DNA of 64,000 nucleotides, taken from assembly GCA_003388505.1 (NCBI GenBank), contig QQVO01000069.1, positions 62,001 to 126,000 on the forward strand. The letters run 5' to 3'. This document shows positions 44,514-54,385 of this stretch, in pieces (the stretch's first letter is position 1; the number at the start of each line of letters is the position of its first letter). The notes under the pieces were generated by a model. It was not told where the DNA came from. It made no database searches and was given only the letters and a program-made list of their open reading frames with translations. The DNA is from Planctomycetota bacterium (GTDB lineage: Bacteria > Planctomycetota > Planctomycetia > Planctomycetales > Planctomycetaceae). A program made the position numbers and the translations under genes.

Positions 44514-44948
44514 TCAGCGTTCCGAGTCGGGCTCATCAATGGCCGATCGCACGAAACGCGTTCTCAGGAATTCGCCGACCGTTGCTCCCACAATCGCGCC
44601 GCCCGCGTCGGCGAGCCAGTCCAACCACTCGGCCGACCGTCCCACCGGGATCTGCAGCAACTCATCGATTGCCCCGTAAGCGCACAACACCCCGACGATT
44701 CCCGCCACCCGCTTCGCCGAGCGGTGTAATCGAACGCGCCGGTCGCGATGGATCGCCTCGCCGACATTCCAGAACGCAAGCAGGCATCCCAGCAGGCCGT
44801 ACGCGGCGAAATGCAGTTGCTTGTCCGACGCCGGAACCTGCTCCATCGCTTTCTCGACCGGCAAGTGCGTCGCCAGAAACAGGGCCGCCCAGCAAACGCA
44901 GGTGATCGTGCGGATGATCCTGACGCTGCGGTGAACGGGCTTCGGCAT
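44514..44948 (-). CDS. VanZ-like membrane protein
   Basis: A 144-aa protein with about four hydrophobic segments. KQLHFAAYGLLGCLLAFW and AYGAIDELLQIPVGRSAEWLDWLADAGGAIVG carry the VanZ-like pattern E-x-x-Q...D-x-x-D-x-x-A/N. VanZ relatives affect glycopeptide resistance but most are of unknown function. The start MPKPVHRS at 44948 is preferred over a longer frame to 45017. Convergent with zwf, whose stop is only 6 bases away. Confidence 0.85.
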   Translation of the reverse strand: MPKPVHRSVRIIRTITCVCWAALFLATHLPVEKAMEQVPASDKQLHFAAYGLLGCLLAFWNVGEAIHRDRRVRLHRSAKRVAGIVGVLCAYGAIDELLQIPVGRSAEWLDWLADAGGAIVGATVGEFLRTRFVRSAIDEPDSER

Positions 44949-45065
44949 GGCCGGCTTTGCAACGAGGTGCGCTTCGTTGTTGAGATCGTTGCGGCGCAGC
45001 AGAACACAGACGATCAAGAAACGAGTCGAGACGCCGATTCAACGGCCGCCTCCTGGCTCCCTGTC

Positions 45066-46334
45066 TCAGGACTCAATTCGATACGGCGTCTTCAGACGAA
45101 ACTGCGGATGACTGTCGAGAAACGCATCAATCCGTTCGGTTCGCGACAGTGCAAGTGGCAGGAAATCGAGAGCCGATTGCAGCCGGTCGTTCGGCTCGGC
45201 GCAACTGAACCGCAGGAACCCGTGCCCGGCCTCGCCGAAACACTCCCCTCCCAAGCAGGCCACGCCGAAGTTGTCGTCGGCCGCCTCCAACAGAAAGACC
45301 GCCAATCCGTGACTTGTGATTCCCAGCCGGTTGCAGACCGGCGCCACGTTGGGAAACACGTAGAACGTCGCCGCCGGATCGAGCGTGTGAAAACCGTCGA
45401 TCCGGTTCAACCCGTCCGCCAGCAGCGTCACCTTCTCGCGAAACTTCTGCATCTGTTCGTTCCGCTCGGCGTGATCCTGTTTCAGCGCCCGTGTTCCCGC
45501 GAGTTGGACGAGCGGCGGCGTGCAGGACAACGACGTATTGATCATCTTCCCGATGGCGTCCGCCGTCTCCGACGACGAAACGGCGAATCCGAGCCGCCAG
45601 CCGCTCATGCTGTAAGACTTGCTGAAGGTATACGCCGCCACGCACTGCTCCATCATTCCGGGCTGTTCAAGGATCGAGTGATGCCGCCCTTTCCAGACCA
45701 TGTGGCAGTACGGTTCGTCGCTGAAGACCGCGATGTTCCGGCCGCGGACCGCATCGGCAATGGCCGCCAGATCCTCCTCGGTCGTCACTCCGCCGGTTGG
45801 ATTGTGCGGCGAATTGAGAAAGATCGCCTTGGGGGATTCGGCCTCAGCCAGAAACCGTTCGATCTCGCTGATTTCCGGCCGGAACTCATTCGCTTGCCGC
45901 AGCGGGCTGAAAACCGCCTTCGCGCCCCGTCGCTCGATGTTCGGCGTGTACGTCGGAAAGAAGGGACTGAACACGAGCACTGAATCGCCCGGATCAAGAA
46001 ACGCTTCGCAGAAGAATTGCTCGAAGATCTTCGCACCAGGTCCGGCGACAATGTTCTCCGCCTGCGCCGGGATCTTGAATTCCTCCCGCACAAACTCGGC
46101 CGCCGCTTCGCGAAATTCCGGAATTCCAGGCGACGGGCAGTAGTGCGTCTGGCCCCCTTCGATCGCCTCGATGCCCGCTGCCCGCGCCGACTCCGTACTT
46201 TCAAACGGGCTGTCGCCGATTTCCAGTTCGACGACGTCCTTCCCCTTCGCTTTCAGCGACTTCGCGACGGCCAGAACCGTGAACGCGGTTTCAACCGACA
46301 GTGAACGGGCAAAGGAACTCAATTGGGCAGTCAC
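45066..46334 (-). CDS. PLP-dependent aminotransferase (class I/II)
   Basis: A 422-aa fold-type I aminotransferase. Lys239 in AAYTFSKSYSMSGWRLGFAV is the PLP Schiff-base residue; NSPHNPTGGVTTEEDLAAIA and SDEPYCHMVW are substrate and cofactor motifs. Aspartate or similar amino donors are likely; the specific reaction is unknown. GTG 46334 (MTAQLSSFARS) fits homologues better than the GTG at 46382. No ribosome site is obvious. Divergent to the SSS transporter. Confidence 0.92.
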   Translation of the reverse strand: MTAQLSSFARSLSVETAFTVLAVAKSLKAKGKDVVELEIGDSPFESTESARAAGIEAIEGGQTHYCPSPGIPEFREAAAEFVREEFKIPAQAENIVAGPGAKIFEQFFCEAFLDPGDSVLVFSPFFPTYTPNIERRGAKAVFSPLRQANEFRPEISEIERFLAEAESPKAIFLNSPHNPTGGVTTEEDLAAIADAVRGRNIAVFSDEPYCHMVWKGRHHSILEQPGMMEQCVAAYTFSKSYSMSGWRLGFAVSSSETADAIGKMINTSLSCTPPLVQLAGTRALKQDHAERNEQMQKFREKVTLLADGLNRIDGFHTLDPAATFYVFPNVAPVCNRLGITSHGLAVFLLEAADDNFGVACLGGECFGEAGHGFLRFSCAEPNDRLQSALDFLPLALSRTERIDAFLDSHPQFRLKTPYRIES

Positions 46335-46817
46335 GGGCGGAGGTCCGAATGGTGAGCGGGTGGATTGTCGCGAACAGTCCACCGTTCTTAGATCGACCGG
46401 CCGCGAGCGTCAACCGTCGCCCCCCTGGTCGCCGGACTTCGGCATTCTGAGGCAACTTACTCCCGTCGGTCTGGTCGGCAGCGCCCGTATGGAGAGTGCG
46501 ATCGGACCTCTCCGGCCCATCCGACCGGGACGGCAATTCGTACCAACGGACACGAAATGTGATCGTGCCGCCTTTCGTGATCTGGTGGATTCGTGTTCAG
46601 CAGCCGGCGGCATGAAAATTATCATCCGCTGCGTCGTCTGATGCGCAACTTGCTTGTGCTGAGGCGTCTGGCCGCTGTAGGCTGATCTGCCGCGTGCGTG
46701 CACCGGGGCGTTCCATCGCTCCGGGCTGATCCCCGCGCCGAGGTAACCGGCTCATCACGTCAACGACCCGGCGGCTGGTGAAAAACTCACTCTCTTGATT
46801 CGCGAGCGCAACACTCG
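46335..46817. other. 483-base divergent intergenic region
   Basis: No supported gene. A 157-codon plus-strand frame ending at 46641 overlaps the aminotransferase start and lacks any family signature. No clear promoter pair recognised. Confidence 0.45.
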
Positions 46818-48395
46818 ATGAGCGGCGAAGGTCTCCACTGGATCGACTACCTGATCATCGGCCTGTATGCCTGCGGCATGCTGGCGATCGGTCTTTATTA
46901 CCGCCGCCGGCAGACCAGCACCGACGAGTACTTCGTCGGCAACCGGGCAATGCCGCCCCTGCTGATCGGCGTCTCCATGTTCGCGACGCTCTTCAGCACC
47001 ATCTCTTATCTCTCCACGCCCGGCGAAATCGTCAAACATGGACCGGCCGTGCTGAGCGGGATGCTCGCGATTCCGATTGTGTACTACATCGTCGGCTATC
47101 TGATGGTGCCCGTCTACATGGCGAACCGGGTGACGAGCGCTTACGAACTGTTGGAAGTCAAACTCGGACTCGGCGCCCGACTGCTCGGCGCCGGGCTCTT
47201 CATTCTGCTGCGGCTCACCTGGATGGCGCTGCTCATCTACTTCGCCTCCGACGCTCTCGTCGTGGTCTTGCTCGGCCCCGAGGCCGACAAGGCGCTGTGG
47301 TTGCCGTACGTGACGGCCGTGACCGGGGCAATCGCAGTCTGTTATTCAGCGCTGGGGGGGCTCCGGGCCGTTGTCGTGACCGATGCAATCCAGTTCCTGC
47401 TGCTCTTTTCCGGCGCGCTGCTGGTCCTGGCCTTCGTTTCGTTGAGGCTCGGCGGATTCGGTTGGGTGCCTACGCAATGGAATCCGCACTGGGATCAGCA
47501 GCCCCTCTTCTCGTTGAGTCCGGCCGTCCGCGTCACCGTGTTCGGGTCGATGCTGCACGGCGGACTGTGGTGGATCTGCACGGCCGGCGGCGATCAGACA
47601 GCCGTGCAGCGATTCATGTCGACCAGAGACGCCGCCGCCGCGCGGCGGTCGTTTCTGTTCAACTCGATCGCCAACGCCGCGGTCAGTGTCGTGCTGGCGT
47701 TCGTCGGCTTCGCACTGCTCGGCTATTTCCTCTCGGATTCGAGCCGGTTGCCTCCCGGCTGGACGATTGCGGAAGACGCCGATCAACTCTTTCCCCACTT
47801 TCTTTCGGACCACCTTCCGATCGGGCTGTCCGGCCTGGTGATCTCAGGAATGTTCGCGGCCGCGATGTCGAGCCTGGATTCCGGGATCAACTCAATCTCG
47901 GCCGTCGTCACCACGGACTTTGTCGACCGTTTCCGCTCGGAGCCGATGCCCGAGAAGACTCATGTCCGATTGTCCACGTTTCTCGCGCTCGGAGTCGGGT
48001 TGGCGGTGGTGGGGGCGAGTTCCTGGATGATGTACGTCCCGGGGAACTTTCTGGAAATCTCGCAGCGCACGCAGGGAATCATGGTGGCGCCGATCTTTGT
48101 ATTGTTCTTTCTCGCGCTGTTTCGCCCCGGGTCCACGCAGGTGGGCGCCATACTGGGCGCGGCCGTCTCGAACGTGACGGGCATTCTCGTCGCCTACTGG
48201 GCGCAGTTGACGATTGAGATCAAGGAACATCTCTTTTGGCCCGACTCGTTGTCGTGGATGGTTGGCCAGGAGATCAGCTTTCAGTGGATCTTGCCGGTCT
48301 CTCTCATTGTGGGAATCGCTTGCGGCTGGCTCGTCGGCGGCGTGTCGCGACTTGTGGTTTCAAGAAAGTCGGCAAACAGTCGCACCGTCGAATAA
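46818..48395 (+). CDS. Sodium:solute symporter (SSS family)
   Basis: A 525-aa protein with about 13 hydrophobic segments. WIDYLIIGLYACGMLAIGLYY, TSTDEYFVGNRAMPP, GVSMFATLFSTISYLSTPGEI and SGLVISGMFAAAMSSLDSGINSIS are SSS signatures, including the Na2-site Ser/Thr region in the last. It imports an organic solute with sodium; substrate unknown. It ends 19 bases before the MFS gene start and is likely in one operon with it. Confidence 0.93.
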   Translation: MSGEGLHWIDYLIIGLYACGMLAIGLYYRRRQTSTDEYFVGNRAMPPLLIGVSMFATLFSTISYLSTPGEIVKHGPAVLSGMLAIPIVYYIVGYLMVPVYMANRVTSAYELLEVKLGLGARLLGAGLFILLRLTWMALLIYFASDALVVVLLGPEADKALWLPYVTAVTGAIAVCYSALGGLRAVVVTDAIQFLLLFSGALLVLAFVSLRLGGFGWVPTQWNPHWDQQPLFSLSPAVRVTVFGSMLHGGLWWICTAGGDQTAVQRFMSTRDAAAARRSFLFNSIANAAVSVVLAFVGFALLGYFLSDSSRLPPGWTIAEDADQLFPHFLSDHLPIGLSGLVISGMFAAAMSSLDSGINSISAVVTTDFVDRFRSEPMPEKTHVRLSTFLALGVGLAVVGASSWMMYVPGNFLEISQRTQGIMVAPIFVLFFLALFRPGSTQVGAILGAAVSNVTGILVAYWAQLTIEIKEHLFWPDSLSWMVGQEISFQWILPVSLIVGIACGWLVGGVSRLVVSRKSANSRTVE

Positions 48396-48414
48396 CAGAA
48401 AACCCGGGATCAAC

Positions 48415-49575
48415 ATGGATCCATGGCTGACAGTCATGCAGGTCGCCGCCCTGGCGATCGGCGGCATGTGTTTCGCCCTGCTCGGCAGCATCAAGCTTCC
48501 GCTCGCCCGGTCCCTGGAGATCGATGAAGGCCGCGTCGGAGCGCTCGTGTCGGTCTTTGGATTCACGCTCATCCCGATGGTGGTGGCGGCCGGATTCCTC
48601 GTCGACGCTCTCGGCAAACAGGCCGTGCTCGGCGGCGGTTTCGTGCTCGTCATCATCAGCCTGATCGTCCTCGCTCATTCACGCCAATATGCCGCAGCTC
48701 TCCTGGCCGTCCTCCTGCTGGGAACCGGCTGGTCGGCACTTGTTAACGTGCTGAACGTCACGTCTCCGCCCGCGTTCGTTCCCGCAGACGAACTGCCCGA
48801 CCGAATGGCGTACGCCATGAACATGGGCGACTTCATCTTCGGGATGGGGACGTTCGTCACGCCGCTCATCATCGTTTACTCAGCCAGGCAGTTTGGATTG
48901 GCGCGAACCCTCTACGGTTTTGCGGCCGCGTCGATGATTCCGCTCCTGCTGGGATGGGGCGTCGACTGGAAAGCTCTCGACGTCGAGGCGACCGAGACCG
49001 TCGCCGGCGGGCTGGCCAAGCTGCTCTCCGATCCGATCGTCTGGATCTGCTCCATCGCCTTCTTCTTCCACGTTCCGACGGAAGCCTCAGTCGCCACGTG
49101 GGCCACAACCCTCCTGACTCAGAAGAACGTCAGCGAATCGGAAGCCTCAACACTGCTGTCGTGCTTCTGGCTGACATTCATGGCATCGCGGCTTGTTACT
49201 GCGCTGACGCTTCCCGCCGGCGCCGACACCATGCTGGTCGTCGTGATGGCCTGCCTGAGCGTCGCGATCACGCTAAGCATCGTCTTCTGCCCGGGCGCAA
49301 TGCTGATGCGCGTCCTGGTCATTTTCGCCGGCGCGGTCGTCGGACCGATCTTTCCGACGCTCATCGCCATTCTGCTCGGGCACGTGGAAGAGTCGCTGCA
49401 CGGACGCGCCGTCGGCATCTTCTTCTGCATCGGCGGCATCGGCTGGACCTTCATTCCGATCCTTATCGGAATGTATGCCCGTCGAACTTCGGTTCAGCGC
49501 GGCTTTCTGATCGCAACCGGCTCAGCCATCATGCTCTGCGCCCTGGCCCTCACTCTCCACGTCACCCTGGAATAA
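48415..49575 (+). CDS. MFS transporter
   Basis: A 386-aa polytopic protein of about 12 helices. The N-terminal half contains LPLARSLEIDEGRVGALVSVFGF and the loop GFLVDALGKQAVLGGGFVLV, the MFS motif A equivalent between helices 2 and 3. GPIFPTLIAILLGHVEESLHGRAVGIFFCIGGIG resembles fucose/sugar-permease-type members. Substrate unknown. The ATG 48415 follows the SSS stop closely. Confidence 0.88.
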   Translation: MDPWLTVMQVAALAIGGMCFALLGSIKLPLARSLEIDEGRVGALVSVFGFTLIPMVVAAGFLVDALGKQAVLGGGFVLVIISLIVLAHSRQYAAALLAVLLLGTGWSALVNVLNVTSPPAFVPADELPDRMAYAMNMGDFIFGMGTFVTPLIIVYSARQFGLARTLYGFAAASMIPLLLGWGVDWKALDVEATETVAGGLAKLLSDPIVWICSIAFFFHVPTEASVATWATTLLTQKNVSESEASTLLSCFWLTFMASRLVTALTLPAGADTMLVVVMACLSVAITLSIVFCPGAMLMRVLVIFAGAVVGPIFPTLIAILLGHVEESLHGRAVGIFFCIGGIGWTFIPILIGMYARRTSVQRGFLIATGSAIMLCALALTLHVTLE

Positions 49576-49591
49576 AAGAGGAACAAAGGGG

Positions 49592-50956
49592 TCAGGCCTC
49601 GATGGGGCCTTCGCGGCGAGCCGCTTCGTACAGCTTCTGCCAGCGGTCGCTGCCGTCGTCGGGAACGAGACGGGTCTCGGCGCCCTCTTTGTAGTAAGGG
49701 TACTTGTCCTGCTGTCCGGCGGTCAGCATGAAGTTCACTTCGCCGTTGTTGGCCGTGTACATCCGCTGACCGTCCGCCCAGGTCGTTTCGATCAACCGCG
49801 GCGGATCGGGCCTGCGCTGCGGACGGGGCACCTTGAGCTTCTCCATCAGGTCGCGATCCAGTTCAAACCCGAGGCCCGGGGCATCGGGCACGGCGGCCGT
49901 TCCCCCCTCCACGCGGATCGGCTCGGCGAGCAGATCCTGTTCGTACAATTGATGACAATTGACGGCCGGCCAGACGGCGTGAGTGAGGACGCCGCCGAAG
50001 TGCAGCGACCAGGCGGCTGTCACACCGGAGCCGACAAGTTGCAGCCAGAACGGCATGTCCATCTCGCCCGAGAAGCGGCCGGCGGCGATGAGTTCGGTCG
50101 CGCCATGCTGTACGATGAATCCGTCGCAGGCGGAGGCCCGGACGACCGAGGCCGGATCGGGAATGCCGTAGTGCATGGCGACGTTCACCCGCGTCGCCTC
50201 GCAGATGGCGCGGTTGCCGGCCAGGTCGACCTGTGGAATCGGCGATTCGTAGATGTCGATCTGTGGAGTCTGCTCCAGGTCCAGGAGAATGGGGATTCCC
50301 TGCTCGGCGGTCAGCAGGGTGTCGTTGAAGTCCATGTCGATCTTGAAGTCCTCGGGCACGGCCGCTGCGGCCTGGGACACCTGCTCGTAAATGTCGAACC
50401 ACTGCCGCCCCTTGGTCTTGTACGACATGTAGCCCTGTTTGAACGCCGTGGCGCACTCGGACGCCATGTCGGCCGCCGAAGTGTCGATGTTCCACCACGA
50501 GAGAGGCGTTCGCTCGTTCACCAGTTCCCCGAGCAGATGATGGACCGGCACTTCCGCAGTGCGGGCGACGGCGTCGAAGAGCGCCATCTGCAGGCCCGCG
50601 CCGAGCGAGTCGTCCCACATCACGCTGATCGCATTCTGACCGACGACCCGCGCCACGTCTGCGTCATCCGGAACGCCCCAGGTGTAATAGAGCAGCGTTT
50701 CGCCGATTCCCACCTCGCCCGATGCGAGCGTGACCTCGCAGATCTCGGTCCACCGCCAGTGCGGCAGTTCGCGGTCCATGTTGCGGCGTGGAACCTCGCG
50801 GTACTCCAGCTTGACTGTGGTTCGCTTGACGTCCGCGACGCGGAAGAACTTTTCGGAGAGTCCGGTGCCGGCCGCGCGCAGCCGTCGCTCGCTCAAACCG
50901 GTCAAGGCCGCGGCTGCGGCCACTCCCGACATGGCCAGAAACTCGCGTCGATTCAT
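49592..50956 (-). CDS. Tat-exported enolase-superfamily protein (mandelate racemase-like)
   Basis: A 454-aa protein. The N-terminus NRREFLAMSGVAAAAALTGLS is a twin-arginine signal. The body has the capping-domain pattern (GEVGIGETLLYYTWGVPDD) and a barrel with YKTKGRQWFDIYEQV (Lys on strand 2), DMDFNDTLLTAEQ (Asp ligand), and IYESPIPQVD (Glu ligand). These support Mg2+-dependent alpha-proton abstraction from a carboxylate; substrate unknown. ATG 50956 has GGGGGA ~7 bases upstream. It is convergent with the MFS gene, 16 bases away. Confidence 0.88.
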   Translation of the reverse strand: MNRREFLAMSGVAAAAALTGLSERRLRAAGTGLSEKFFRVADVKRTTVKLEYREVPRRNMDRELPHWRWTEICEVTLASGEVGIGETLLYYTWGVPDDADVARVVGQNAISVMWDDSLGAGLQMALFDAVARTAEVPVHHLLGELVNERTPLSWWNIDTSAADMASECATAFKQGYMSYKTKGRQWFDIYEQVSQAAAAVPEDFKIDMDFNDTLLTAEQGIPILLDLEQTPQIDIYESPIPQVDLAGNRAICEATRVNVAMHYGIPDPASVVRASACDGFIVQHGATELIAAGRFSGEMDMPFWLQLVGSGVTAAWSLHFGGVLTHAVWPAVNCHQLYEQDLLAEPIRVEGGTAAVPDAPGLGFELDRDLMEKLKVPRPQRRPDPPRLIETTWADGQRMYTANNGEVNFMLTAGQQDKYPYYKEGAETRLVPDDGSDRWQKLYEAARREGPIEA

Positions 50957-51413
50957 CTGTTTTCCCCCGGCGCGTGCAAACGGAAGGCTCGTGTCTGCAC
51001 AACACTATCGACGGGGGACGCGAGAGACAACGCCGCCGAGAGACACGCCGGGTGATCGGTTATTTCACACCGGAGAGGCTGATGCAGGAAGCGAATCAAA
51101 CGCCGGCAGAGTTCGCCGCTTGCTGTGTGCAGACTGCCGGCGCCCGCTCATTGACCGCTCGAATTCCGACTTTCCGCACAGCCGGCAAAATCGTTGAAGC
51201 CTGCCCGATCGAACGGCCGATCTTAACATAGAGTGCCGGCGGCACTTTTTCGCGGCGGAGTCTGACGGCGTATCGGCCCTCCGGTTCGGGCTTGTTCGCA
51301 GGCAGCACCGCAGCAGCCCTGTGCAATCCGCTTTCGATTTCTGCGATTCGGGCGCTGCACCGGTTTCGGGGCGGAATGATCACTTGCGACGCAACACCCG
51401 AGAGAGAACGCGG
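50957..51413. other. 457-base intergenic region
   Basis: No supported gene. An 85-codon plus frame at 50974-51231 has no ribosome site or family resemblance. I saw no repeat here. Confidence 0.4.
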
Positions 51414-51635
51414 ATGCGACCACGATTGCGAATCTTCCACGGCGAGGATGAGGGTGGGCTGGCGGTTGAGAGTCCACGAGTCTCGATCAGCTTCGGTGAA
51501 CTGTCGCGGATCGTCGCAGATGCACGCTGGTGCGACCGGACCTGGCTCTCCGATTTCGAGGACGATCAGGTCGATCTGCCGGAGGATCTCTACGACGTCT
51601 TGATCGCGTACCGCCGCCTGCGTCCCGGCGCTTGA
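51414..51635 (+). CDS. Small acidic protein, planctomycete-type hypothetical
   Basis: A 73-aa protein: RLRIFHGEDEGGLAVESPRV, FGELSRIVADARWCDRTWLSDFEDDQVDLPEDLYDVLIAYRRLRP. The dense conserved-looking acidic/aromatic C-terminal part suggests a real domain. The start MRPRLRIF at 51414 has GAGAG ~7 bases upstream. I believe similar small proteins occur in other planctomycetes, but no function is known. Convergent with rplU. Confidence 0.65.
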   Translation: MRPRLRIFHGEDEGGLAVESPRVSISFGELSRIVADARWCDRTWLSDFEDDQVDLPEDLYDVLIAYRRLRPGA

Positions 51636-51753
51636 GAAGCGCCTTTCACGCTGAACATGGAAGGGCTGTGCGGCTCAACGGGAGCTTCGCCCTTCCGAGG
51701 CTGACCCGCCTCGCAATATTTTCCGGGTTGCAAAGACCCGAAAGTCCGTCACT

Positions 51754-52116
51754 TTAGTCGGCTTCGGCGGCTGAAGCGGACGCGGCTTTGTCGAGGCCGG
51801 GAACATTGATGCCGGTGATGCGGACCTGCGTGTACTTTTGCCTGTGGCCGGTGAACGTTCGGGAGTTCTTACGGCGGCGAAACTTCTGAACTTCGAGTTT
51901 CTTGCCCTTCGTGAGCGGGTCGACGATCTCGGCGTCGACCGTGGCGCCGTCAATCAGGGGACGACCGACGACGCTGTCCGCCCCTGCGTTCGCCAACAGC
52001 ACTCGATCGAAAGAGACCGCGGCGCCGGGTTCCGCGTCTCCGCGGAAGTCCACGCGGACTGTGTCTCCCTCTTCCACGCGAATCTGGCGGTTGCCGTCTT
52101 CAATAATCGCAAACAT
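51754..52116 (-). CDS. rplU: 50S ribosomal protein bL21
   Basis: A 120-aa protein. MFAIIEDGNRQIRVEEGDTVRVD is the L21 N-terminus, and LEVQKFRRRKNSRTFTGHRQKYTQVRITGI is the basic rRNA-binding signature. It binds 23S rRNA. The start at 52116 has AAGGTG upstream. It follows RNase E/G by 84 bases. rpmA (L27), the usual next gene, is not present here. The C-terminus has an Ala/Ser-rich extension (DKAASASAAEAD). Confidence 0.96.
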   Translation of the reverse strand: MFAIIEDGNRQIRVEEGDTVRVDFRGDAEPGAAVSFDRVLLANAGADSVVGRPLIDGATVDAEIVDPLTKGKKLEVQKFRRRKNSRTFTGHRQKYTQVRITGINVPGLDKAASASAAEAD

Positions 52117-52200
52117 GGCAGAGTCACCTTCAAAATGTCGCTTCGAGGGTTCGCCCCGGACAGAGTTCCGCGCCGGAGCGAAGCCCAAGATAGTAGCAAG

Positions 52201-53805
52201 TCACCGGCGGGAATTCGAGTGTTCCGCAGCGGTCTCGGCGACCTCAGCGCCAATGTCGTTGAAGCAGCGGACGGCAAGATGTTCCGGCTGAACATTGAAC
52301 CCGACCTGGACGTTCACGACGACGTCATAACCTTCCTCCAGTTCCGTCATTTTGCGGCGCTTATGGTTAATCAGGTAGTCTGCGACGCGCTGGTGAACCT
52401 CGATGTCGACGCGGCGGACGTCCGGCCTGCTGGCGCGGGTCATCAACGTGCGCATGACGTCGATTCCCATGCTTTCGGCGGTCTTGACCTGGCCGACTCC
52501 GTGGCAGCAGGGACAGTCTTCATAGACGCTGCGTCGGAGTGAAGGTCGAATCCGCTGGCGGGTCATTTCGATGATGCCGAAGGGGCTGATGCGGAGTACC
52601 TTGGACCGGGCGCGGTCGCGCTCGACGCAGGCCCTGAGTTTGCGTTCCACCCCTCTGCGGTGCCGTTCCTCGCGCATGTCGATGAAGTCATTGACGATGA
52701 CGCCTCCGAGATCCCGCAGCCGGACCTGGCGGGCGATTTCCTCGGCGGCCTTCAGATTGACCTGATAAGCAGTTTCCTCCGCGTCGTTCTCGACCCGAAA
52801 ACTCCCGCTGTTCACGTCGATGGCGACAAGCGCTTCGGTCTGATCGATCACAATGGATCCACCGCCTTCCAGCGGAAGATGCCGGTTCTGGATGCGGTCG
52901 ATTTCTTCCTCGATGTGATACATGTGGAAGATCGGTTCCTTGCCGTCGTACCGCTTGACGCAATCGGCGTGCTTGGGCATGACGACCCGCATAAAGTCCT
53001 TGGCCCGTTCGTAAGCCTGCGGTTCGTCGATCCAGACGGACTCGATGTCGCCGGTGTAAATGTCGCGGATCGTCCGCGTGATCATGTCGCTTTCTTCATA
53101 GATGTCCACGGGCGAGGACTGATTCTTGATGCGTTTGACGATGGTCTTCCAGAGTCTGAGCAGGTAGTGCAGATCCCGCTGCAACTCCTGCTTGGTGCGA
53201 TCGATTCCGGCGGTGCGGACGATGAAGCCGAGTCCTTCCGGCGGATTGATGTCCCGCAGGGCTTGGCGGATGCGGCGGCGGGCCGTGTCGTCCGAGATTT
53301 TGCGGCTTACGCCGACACGCTGCAGACCCGGCATGAGCACCAGATACCGGCCGGGAATGCTGATGTAGGTGGAGAGAGTCGGCCCTTTGGTGCCAATGCC
53401 TTCCTTGATGACCTGAACCAACACTTCGCTTCCGCGCTGAAAGATTTCCTGGATGGGGGGCTTGTTGCGGGCGCTGCGTTCGTTGACCCTGCGACCGCGA
53501 TTTCCCCGTCCCCCGGAGGACGACCCTGACCCGTTGCCGTCCGCGTCCTGTTCTCCGACGAGGTGCTTGAAGTACTGGTGCTCGACGTCGCTGACGTGGA
53601 GGAACCCGTTCCGGCCGACGCCGAAATCGACGAAGACGGCCTGAATGCTCGGCTCGATGTTGACGACGCGGCCTTTGTAGATATTCCCGACGAGATTGCC
53701 CTGGCTGGTCCGCTCCACGTAGAGCTCTTCGAGCACGCCATCTTCAACGATGGCGATGCGGCTCTCCTCCGGTTGGAGGGCGTTGATCAGCATTTCCTTC
53801 TTCAT
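52201..53805 (-). CDS. rng: Ribonuclease E/G
   Basis: A 534-aa endoribonuclease. An S1 domain (NIYKGRVVNIEPSIQAVFVDFGVGRNGFLHVSDV) with a Gly/Ser/Arg-rich insertion (DGNGSGSSSGGRGNRGRR) precedes the catalytic core. Metal-binding acids are Asp in VAIDVNSGSF and Asp in VNDFIDMREERHRR; the zinc-link is CPCCHG. There is no long degradosome scaffold, so the size is closer to RNase G. It processes rRNA/mRNA in the cytoplasm. ATG 53805 (MKKEMLIN) has AAGGG 7 bases upstream. Confidence 0.94.
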   Translation of the reverse strand: MKKEMLINALQPEESRIAIVEDGVLEELYVERTSQGNLVGNIYKGRVVNIEPSIQAVFVDFGVGRNGFLHVSDVEHQYFKHLVGEQDADGNGSGSSSGGRGNRGRRVNERSARNKPPIQEIFQRGSEVLVQVIKEGIGTKGPTLSTYISIPGRYLVLMPGLQRVGVSRKISDDTARRRIRQALRDINPPEGLGFIVRTAGIDRTKQELQRDLHYLLRLWKTIVKRIKNQSSPVDIYEESDMITRTIRDIYTGDIESVWIDEPQAYERAKDFMRVVMPKHADCVKRYDGKEPIFHMYHIEEEIDRIQNRHLPLEGGGSIVIDQTEALVAIDVNSGSFRVENDAEETAYQVNLKAAEEIARQVRLRDLGGVIVNDFIDMREERHRRGVERKLRACVERDRARSKVLRISPFGIIEMTRQRIRPSLRRSVYEDCPCCHGVGQVKTAESMGIDVMRTLMTRASRPDVRRVDIEVHQRVADYLINHKRRKMTELEEGYDVVVNVQVGFNVQPEHLAVRCFNDIGAEVAETAAEHSNSRR

Positions 53806-54385
53806 TCGAGACCCTTTGTCTGAGGCCACGAACGGGGCGATGTCGAATTCGATCTTCCGATCCAGACGCCTTGCAACGAACACGCGACCTGCATCCGGAC
53901 GGACTGGACGCTGCGGTTGGACGCCTGAGGCCGCCGACGAGACATCCGGCAGGCTGGAACGACTTTCTCGTCTGTGCAGCGGCCGCCTGGAATGCGTTGT
54001 TCCGGACGTCGTGTTGGTTGCGGGAACTGTCGTACGCCGCCGTGCAGAGGGAAGCGATTTCGCGCATTCCTGCGACGGCCCACTGATCGCTGCGCGCGGC
54101 GGAGTTCGCCCGCTGTGGGAGTGCGCGGCGGCAGGAGGAGTCCTGCTGCGCATCGTCCCGACGCGTCGACTTTGACGCGCGATCCGCCTGAAGCCTCGTC
54201 GACGAAGCTGTGGGCGCTTCCAGTGCCGGCACGGCAGTCCCCAACATGGCCGGCTCAGTCTCCGGCGCTGGGTGTGATCGAATCTGACAAGCTCTGTTCG
54301 AGTCCAATGGTTCAATGAATCTGGCAGTCGACGGTGCACGATGCATCGGCATGGTGTTCGCCACTGCGGTCCCCCGGGATTCCGC
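53806..54385. other. 580-base leader upstream of RNase E/G
   Basis: An Arg-rich open frame runs in phase with the RNase for ~178 codons but has no ribosome site, family pattern or biased composition, so I treat this as non-coding. It could be a structured 5' leader, as RNase E genes elsewhere are autoregulated through theirs. No strong hairpin was read by eye. Confidence 0.45.

Noticed and set aside
50974-51231. 85-aa plus-strand frame
   Set aside because: No ribosome site, no family pattern and weak codon bias; left as intergenic.
53806-54339. N-terminal extension of RNase E/G of ~178 residues
   Set aside because: Very Arg-rich, no ribosome site, and the family N-terminus starts at MKKEMLIN (53805).
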